From Saccoglossus kowalevskii (taxonomy: Eukaryota; Hemichordata; Enteropneusta; Harrimaniidae), in NCBI RefSeq assembly GCF_000003605.2, contig NW_003105102.1, positions 748,083-772,176 of the forward strand: 24,094 bases of DNA. Direction: 5' to 3'. Numbering within the stretch: the stretch's first letter is position 1; each line of letters begins with the position of its first letter. The notes beneath the pieces are model-generated. The model was given only the letters and a program-made list of their open reading frames with translations. It searched no databases and had not been told where the DNA came from. Made by a program: the position numbers and the translations under genes. This document shows positions 12,701 to 21,700 of the stretch, one piece after another.

Positions 12701-15700
12701 ACTGATTGAGCGGGCAATTAAATACGCGATAATACCAGACTTAGTTTTTCTACTTTAAAACTGACGGCAAAACACAATACAATCGTTCGGAGCCATCGAA
12801 CTACGCGACTTAGTCGAAACCGCGACTTACTGCCTCAGAGACGGGCCACTGAATAACTGTTGTTGATAATGATATTGTAAACAAACGCGCACACACAAAC
12901 ATTAAAGCCAGAAAAGTCAAGTCAAGAAACAACATTTCAAATAATAATAATTATGGGTTTGACATCTANNNNNNNNNNNNNNNNNNNNNNNNNNNNNNNN
13001 NNNNNNNNNNNNNNNNNNNNNNNNNNNNNNNNNNNNNNNNNNNNNNNNNNNNNNNNNNNNNNNNNNNNNNNNNNNNNNNNNNNNNNNNNNNNNNNNNNNN
13101 NNNNNNNNNNNNNNNNNNNNNNNNNNNNNATACGCTAAAACTTTGTAAATCGTCCTCTTTTCAATTGTAAACTTTATTCCAGTGTTACGCTAAATACATG
13201 TACTAAATACTAAACAAGCGCGCATATCGTATTCATTTACAGCATCGGATTTTAAAACAATGACTCGTGGAATCACAAAGAAACTGTTAAGTACGTATTT
13301 CACACATTACCGAGGACCGCGGTAGAGACCGGTACAGCGGTAGAGACCCCTAATTATAAGCAGTCCGCGGCTCTCCCCGGCGTTCTGCGGTACACCGCGG
13401 TAATGACCGCGGTGCACCGCCTGTTTGATTTCCTACTCTTCCCTTACTGTGAATATATACGTTTTAGAAGTTGATGGTACGAATAATAAATTACGACAAT
13501 ACTCTAAATAATTACGTGGTTGATTTTTTTTTGAAGGAGAATGTATTTAGAGTAAATAAGATCGGGAACATATTCCTGGCTGAAACGTTTCAAATGAGTT
13601 TTATTTAACTTTTTACAATAGACATTAATATTGCAACAATTATTTGTTTGTTTTTAGTCTGCAGCATTCGCACTTCGAATATATTTAATTTTTAAATTCA
13701 AACTCTTCTAAACTGTGAAACATAATGTCTTAATTCCAAAAATATTTGGACTGCGACCGAACTCATTAATATTCATTGCTTATTAATATTCATATAGCTC
13801 ATTAATATTCATGACCGACCGGCACTTGCGTTGTGCTGGCGAGATCCCTGAGTTGATGAACAAGTCTCTGCCGAATATGCATGTAAAAGTGGGTCTTTTT
13901 CATGATTTTTATCCAAAATTACCACTCAACACCACTGACAGAACAACTGGCCATGCTCAGAATAAATAATTAGCTTAGATTGTAATGCTAGGGTTTTTAG
14001 TGATGTCTTTGATCTGAATCAGTGACAGATGGGTTGTACCATTACCATGGGAGTTATAGTGATGATACTGAAACAAACCCAGGTCCAGGTAATGTCTAAA
14101 GACCTGAATTAACAAACAAGTTTTTATTAAAGGTACATCAGGTTTACTCAGATTCATGAATACAGTTTCTTGAGTGCATGTATGAGATATAGTTTGGTTG
14201 CACTGAATGAAAGTTTTCAGTTATCAGTACAATACTAGATTAAGAGAAATCACTTTATGATGAGTTGTACCCACATAGTACATATTAATTCAACTGTTGC
14301 AGATGTATTTTATAATTAAATAACTGGGACTGTGACATTCATGTCTTGTTAGATTTTGTTTAGGGACTGTTACACAAGATTTCAAGAAATGAATTTGAGG
14401 GGAATGCGTACTAAATGCTTGCAGGTGTTCTGTACATGTTTAGCAACCATTTTGAACACTTTTAAATTATTGTATGAGATTCATGTATGGAGATCTGCTT
14501 TTGTTATAACTTTATTACTGTAAAATCAATACACAGGACTTTGACCCGGAAACTTGGGCGAGTAAGATTTAATAAATTTTTGTGCACATGTTATCCATCA
14601 GCTAAGGAGACAAAGAAGAAAACTGGAAAACAGCGAATGAAGGAACTTAATAAAAGCACAGAAGATGGTGATATCATGGCTGCCTTCAAAGACAAAGATG
14701 AGGTATTAATGTACTATAAATCAGCATTACATTTTATGAAGATACAATCCTTTATTGCAAATACAAATAGATCCAAAATTTGTTTAATACTAATGAATTG
14801 CGAATTATAACATTACAGCAAGTCTCAGAAGTATTGGGGCAGCCAATTTGCAAACTCGCTAGCGAATTGGCTATCTGCTTGGGTTTTGACTAAAACGTTG
14901 GCTTACGAATCTCACTGGCGTCAACTCGTGGTGTGTCTGAGTTGCATTAGGGACATGCTTTTACGTAGCCTGGTAGGTACATGTCTAGATTCCCCTGAAT
15001 GATTTACTTTATTACGAGGCGTGATAATGTAAAAGTAGTTAACCTGGTAAGCCTGAGAATGGCCACAGTCAGCTGGCGTAAAGCGATATGATAAATGCGA
15101 TTAATCCGCCGCTATTTACTATATGGGCTTGAAACTAAATAAACACATTGATAAACATTTCTACAAATCGGGAAGAAAATGACAAACTTTCACATCTAAA
15201 TGACCCGTCGGTGTAACATTAGCCAACAGCTAAAAAAAATCGACCTCATTACACATAGAACACTTTCCCTGGTATATTTGAAAGCGAAATCGTCATCCAA
15301 CTGTGGCTGATTAGCTCCTAAAGTATGACGGCCGTCCCCTGCTGTTATATATAGTCAAAACCCAAACAGTTAACCAATTCGCTAGCAAGTTTGCAAATTG
15401 GCTGCCCCAATACTTCTGAGACTTGCTGTAATCTTTTCTTCCTCCCCTCCTTCCTTTACACAGGTGTATTGGATTTGAGAAAAGTCTGGATGTAATATCA
15501 TGGCTTTGCGTTATATTTTCTTGCCATAGAGCCATAATATTACTGTGGGGGATTCTTTGTTTAAATATGGTTCATCGTCTTGATTATTAAGCATTTTTTA
15601 GATATGCCTGGTGAATGAGTGGAAGATGTGCTTTAACACTGAATTTGCTCTATCATGTATTGGTTATTATGTAGCAATATTAGGTTTTCCGTTATTTCCT

Positions 15701-18700
15701 AGTGTGATTGGTACAATAGACACAATATGTTAGGGCGTGGTATAATACAATGGGTATTGTCATGAAATAGCCTTAACTACCCTGGTTACAATCAATGCTT
15801 TCTAACACACAACCTCAAATATAAGGTTGCTCAGTGTTCTCCACAATCCAAAATAGCTGGTAGGCGGCCTAATTAGCAAAATTTGCATATTAATTTGCAT
15901 ACAGCATTCTAGCATTTATGTCATGAACTGCAATACACATTAAGTTATTTACTATTCTCTTTTTAATTTAATTGAAGCATGTTACAGTTTTTTGAAATAC
16001 AAACAGATTGGTCACTATCAATATTTACGAAATGCTAAAAGTTTGAAATCGATGATTTATACGTTCGCAAATTATTCTGCGTTCATGAAATGCAATTCGA
16101 GTAACCAAGAGCAAGTACAAAACATAACTGAGTTATAATGTAGAAAATATACGAGGTGATTTGTCCCCGAAGCCAAAATGGACGATTTGTCAAAACAAAA
16201 AACCCATAACATTTTTATTTGTGGCATGCTAACGAAAACATTGTTTGTTTTCCCACTGACTTCCTGTTCCGGTCCGTCCGTCAGTAAGAAACAGTACTCG
16301 CCCGTGCCGACAGACGGTAAGATGCATTTACGCATGTACGGTCCACAGGCGCCTGTGGTACGGTCACGATACGTTGCGTTTTCATACGTTGTTTTGGAAT
16401 TCAAGAAAAAAATGCTAGCAATCGGCAAAATAACAGAATCTGTTACGTTCTCGAAAGATTAGACATAAAAATGGATAAATTGAAAAGTATGTGGATAAGA
16501 TAACTAAAATATTAATCAATTACAAATACTCGCGTTAAACTAATCCGGCAGCCATGTTTGATGTTTATTACCGCTTTCCGAATTCAGTACACGAACACCC
16601 AGAATGCGCTGTTCCCCTATGCAACTTAGATACTAAATCGTTACAGCGCCAACAGCGGTGGGTGGCCGGCGGTCGTTGAATGGGGTAGGCCAAAAGGTCA
16701 CTAGTTTGCCTTCTCCATGCTGTTTTCAAAATAAGTGGCAACAATGTCGGGCGACAACACATTCAGGTGATTGACACATTGCCATGAATACACTTGATAA
16801 CTGCTAGGTCTAGGTTGTTTCGACTTTTACGTTAATGTTATTTACAAGCGTATCAACATACAAACATTATGGATGTGCGATTGATCGAGACAGGCATTTT
16901 GTTTAACTGTCTAATAAATGCTGTTTCCAGTACTGCACTGTGCGGCGTGCAAATTATTCAAAGTATAGATGCTGGAGTATGCAATCTTGAGTTCGTAGGG
17001 TGATGGTGGAAACATTTTCATCCATGTATTCACGGGGCTGCACTGGCAAAACATGGGACAAGTGTCACAGGAACACTAAGCAGATTGTTCACAGACTTCC
17101 GTGTAATTTGAAATAAAACTATCATCCGAACAAGGGGCATCGTCGACGATATACTCTCATCACTCACACTGGACTGATCTGAATCTTCACAGTACACCGT
17201 ACTTCCCTGATCATAAGCCCGGAGGCATGAACATGCAAGGGAAAAGTAAGGGATGAGCTTGTACTCGAGGACCAACTCAGAAAAAATGATTTTGTTTTGG
17301 GGTTAAACATTGTAACCATCTTGCAAACAACGAAAAATTATCCAAAAAAGTTATTCGTTCACCACGCCGGGCTCGGGAAAATAATACTTATTTTTTTGAA
17401 AATGATTCATTGATTTGAACGACACTTACAATGAAGAAACAAACATGTTCATAAAAACACACACATTTTATTACAATACGATTTACATACCGTGTGAATT
17501 TACGGTGAAATAACGGGTAGGGTCTGTGAAGAAACAGTGGACGAAGGCACTTATCATTATCTTCGTTTTGGTATGTTTTGGATCGTACACAAACTCTCGA
17601 CACAAAGCAATTTTCCACCATGAGGTTTTTCAGCACGATTTGACCTGGAACAACTTCCTTTGACATAACAGGTCATGTATTTCATTAACCAATCAAAATG
17701 ATGTGTCGTAATGATGACATTTTCCGATTATTGACGATGATTTTTTAACGCAATGCGGAAGTGAATTACCGCAATGTTAAAATGCGATCTTTAGTACTGA
17801 TTGCAATGAAAAAACGATGATTTTTCCCTAAAAACTGGCGGTTCGCAATTTCCGAAATATAAATGACGGTTAATAGTAACCGTGGGTAAACTGAGTGTGG
17901 AGGAAGAATTTAAACACCTTTCTCGGTCGCCAACATGTCACACCGTTCTCAAAGTAAACCATGCCCAATAACCAGGTACACGACTTAACGATCACATTTT
18001 TGGCTTTTCGAAAGCTACTACTCAAAGAAATATAGGAATGGGCTTCATACTTCAGAGGGACTTACGATCGGGGTACGGTACTTTAACGCAATTGGGCTTT
18101 CACTCTCAGAATACTGTGTTTCAAACGCATAAGGCTCTAACCCAAGTTTTAAAAAGCACATTGTGCATATAAAAGTTGAGTTTATACTAATAGTACACAA
18201 TGCTTGGCAGCATGAACGGCTATGTACAATGGCGTATACGAATGCGATCAGATACTAAAACGTCATAGCTTTGAAAAGTACCCGGATGTTAAATATGTTC
18301 GTTCGTTATTTATTCCCCTCCATGAATGGCCTCCATGGTGTTTAATTGAAAGCACTTCAAATGCCTATCCAAGCTACAGTTATAATTAAAACAAAATTAA
18401 ACCACTGCAATATTATTTCAAATACAGTTTAGAATATACACAACTATAAATTAAGGCTGCATTTAGGTTCGCTTTAAGCTTGGGAAGAACAATGCAAGCT
18501 TTTTACAAATAATTTCAGCTGGATGTACGTTGGTGGGCGGGTGTTGAGTTACTAGACGGCCATAAAACCCCTTGTGGAGAACACTGTTGCTTATTCTCAG
18601 CCTAACCCACCAATGCTGTAATAATATTCCGATGGAAGGTTTTTTTTTAGATAGCACTTTACTGTCAATTCAATGACGACCGTAGTAGCAAGTTGTGCCT

Positions 18701-21700
18701 AATCTACTTAACCCCTTATCCTGCCAGCTTCTTGTACTTTTGCTAAGATAAGGGTTAAATAAACTATTCAACAAATGAACAAATTACTGTCGATTGGGGA
18801 AATATTCACTGGAGTTAATTTTAGCAGATTTTATGCTATTTTGTGAAAGTAAAAGTAAAGGATGAATAAGTAATGAGAAATCAAATTATAGAACTGGTAT
18901 AATAACTGACATTAATATCTCGTACAACTTCACACATTTTCTGAAACAGGTAGTTGTCAATGTTAGATGCACGTAACAAGTTGTAATTGTGTCTATTTCC
19001 ATTGCGTAGCAAACTAATGCAGAGATTTCCTTTCGCTGTTTTATTCTTAGACGATTCGTTGCCATTGTGTTTCTGAAACCCTTATCTTTCACATATTAGT
19101 TCTGCATGAAGATGTTCCTTTGTATGATTTCTTTGTTTTCTTTGTATGGATTAAACAAAGTTCAGATTACCAGTAATTAGACAATATTGTGTATATATCA
19201 TCAGTAACGTGTACCAACAATTTGGAATGAATGACACTGCACTTCTGACAAGTCATTAACTCAGGTTAACACCATATGCTTCTTGCTTGCAATACAATTC
19301 AATGTTAACGTTAAATGAGCTTAATATCACTTTGCTTTTTTTGGTGAAACATTTGTAACTGTTGGTCGCAAAACTGACATAAAATGAAAATGTGTTGTGC
19401 ACGGTCAATTACATAACAAACGATTCATGCCAAAATCATTTTGGTGGTTTTCTCTGCTGCAGCCGAATACTGCAATGTATTGGTGATTTAGTCACAGTAT
19501 GATAGTACGGTTGAATACGATGAGTACTGTAATACAATTGCTATGACATAATTCAAATGGTTACGGCTGAATTTGGTAACCTACAATATGATACTAGTAG
19601 GGTCGTATTAAGTTTTGCGGTCTTGACTACTTTTTAGCTCCGCTGTCGACTTGTCGAGCGGAGCTTATCATATGAGTGATTGTCCGTGTCAATGATTTAC
19701 TTTTTCGACTTCTTCTTGAAAACTACAAGCCTGAATGCTTTGATACTTGGTGTATATGTACCTTGGGAAGACCTCTCTTAGGTTTGTTCATTTCATGTTG
19801 ATATCTTCAATTTTCTAATTTTGGTGAATATTTTTGGTAAAAAGTGATATTTTCGACTTCTTGTTAAAAACCGCAATTGCTTTGATATTACATATATAGG
19901 TACTACATGTGGACCTCTCTCAGATTTGTTCATTTTGTAATGATATCTTCAATTCTCTAATTTTGGTGAATATTTTTGTAATTTTTGGTAAAAAGTGATA
20001 TTTTCGACTTCTTGTTAAAAACTGTAAGTTCGATTGCTTTGATACTATTCATATTGTTCATTTTCTAATGATGTCTTCAGTTTTTTAATTGAAATGTGCA
20101 TTGCTAACAGCGGAGCTATCTCAGCCGATAGGCTGCTTGTTTAATGTAGCAGTATTTTATCTAAATGATTCCAAATGAGTTGAATACATTTTTGAAGTGA
20201 TGGTACCAACTGTGTCATTTATTTCATAGCCATCATGTCCCACTGAAAATGAAACCAAGAATGAAAATGAGAAAGAAATCAAAGAAAAAGAGGTCTCCTC
20301 TGTGGAAATCACAACACAGAAATCAAATGAAGAGAAAAAGAATGAAGAAAATGAACAGAAATCCAAAGTGGATGAGAAAGTGAACAATATCACAGATTCT
20401 AAAGATGACCCTGTTGAACTGAAATATAAATATAGGGAAGGTATGTTACTTTATCTTTCTCATCAAATTATGATTTGCTAATTTAAATTTTGGCTGCGAC
20501 TAGGTTTTAGTCCCTGGTCTTAAATGGTTTGAAAAAAAGGGACTTGTAATTTAATGTTCATCTGCTTCTGTATCTGACTTTCCTCGGTCGATCATTCAAA
20601 CTTGACACGTTCATCACACATCGTATCATACATAAGCACATGCATTTGCTTCATTATTCGATTCAAGACGACTGATTGGTAGCAGAATTGCATGTTGGAC
20701 ATGTTTCATTCATTCAACATGTGCACATTTTTTTCTCCCAGATTTGATTAAAATGGCTGATGGCCATATTGTTTTTTTAGCAAATGCTGTTTTCGGAGCA
20801 TATTGCTAACATCAAAATTTGACACATACATTGGGTAACACATTTACACATGCATCTGTTTCAGAATCTGATTCAAGATGGCTTATGATCATTGCCGTGA
20901 TAGAAATGTATTATAAATGTCATAGGCAGAATAAAGGATTCACACAAATAAATTGGCTCCACTTTGTATTATATTTGTCACACGAGTTTAAATAATCATT
21001 TGGCACTAATGTTGACAATCACTAAAAACTCTGCATATTGGGTTATATCCTGTCAGTCTCTGGTTTTCATGAATAATTGCCACCTTGCAAAATTAATATA
21101 GAAGATTGCTCTGTGAGAGTGATCGCATGTGTTTATTGTATATTTGCTTGGGAGCAGCAGCAATTCAATTCCATATACGTCTTCTCAAGTCTGCAATATC
21201 TGAGAGGTTTAATGACAGGTTGTGTTCTGTTTTCAGACCAGTGGAGTCCGCTTAATAAAGAGGGCAAACGACAATATGATAGGGACTTTTTACTGCAGTT
21301 TAGATTTGAGCATACAGCTGTTGAAAAACCTGAAGGGCTTCCAAAAATAGCTGATGTCATTTTAGATACGGTGAGTACAGCATTTCAGAAACTAACTTCA
21401 GTCATGACTAAAAGAAAACACTTGAGATTACAGAGTACATTCACTTGGTCATACTGGTCATAATTTATAGTGTTTCCTTCCTTACACAGTGGTTCAGTAT
21501 CTGCAGTGAGACTATTAAAAAACAGACTATCACTGTATTCCTAGGTTAATGTCCTGAGTGTAAATTTCAAAGACTTCCTAGATGTGAATAAGCATTCTGG
21601 CATCAGAAAACCAAAATTTACAATATTGGGTATTATCATTTTCTGTGCTTTAGACAGTGAACATACAAAATAATTACTAAAGTGGACTTCAGATACACTA

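Larger units (their letters stand above)
11569..13443. mobile_element. PIF/Harbinger-like non-autonomous DNA transposon, interrupted by a gap
   Basis: The terminal inverted repeats are 51 bp (11569-11619 and 13393-13443) with four mismatches, starting GGGAAGAGTAGGAAATCAAA. They are flanked by TTA on both sides (11566-11568 and 13444-13446), which fits the three-base TWA duplication of the PIF/Harbinger superfamily. The subterminal regions carry six ACCGCGGT palindromes, three per side. The interior includes an 86-bp tandem array and a run of N (12969-13129). No transposase or Myb-like frame is visible, so it looks non-autonomous, although the gap could hide some sequence. The superfamily call rests on TIR start and TSD only. 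Confidence 0.8.
15950..18350. other. CpG-rich intronic island, no gene established
   Basis: By eye CpG is much more frequent here (for example 16140-16400, 16540-16780 and 17700-18300) than in the remaining gene body. Several short open frames on both strands (16072-16428 minus, 16178-16462 plus, 16568-16762 minus, 17030-17275 minus and 17388-17666 minus) show no domain I recognise. Promoter-type motifs occur: a Staf/ZNF143-like core CCCAGAATGC (16598-16607) and a YY1-like AAACATGGCTGCC on the minus strand (16547-16559). It could be an unmethylated regulatory island, an internal or antisense promoter, or an old insertion. Confidence 0.4.

Noticed and set aside
12953-13138. Open frame through the N run
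   Set aside because: It consists of undetermined bases in an assembly gap.
14487-14601. Upstream part of the open frame containing exon 9
   Set aside because: It is intron. The acceptor CATCAG at 14601 and the phase from exon 8 set the start at 14602.
16072-16428. 118-codon minus-strand frame
   Set aside because: No recognisable family. It overlaps another open frame on + and includes the palindrome. Evidence for coding is absent.
16744-16766. ATG plus donor mini-exon (MSGDNTF, then GTGATT)
   Set aside because: It ends in phase 2, which fits no downstream eIF4G exon in the window. At most it is untranslated.
17030-17666. Two minus-strand frames (81 and 92 codons) as exons of a nested gene
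   Set aside because: No recognised domains and no convincing splice pairing. Left as part of the CpG-rich island.
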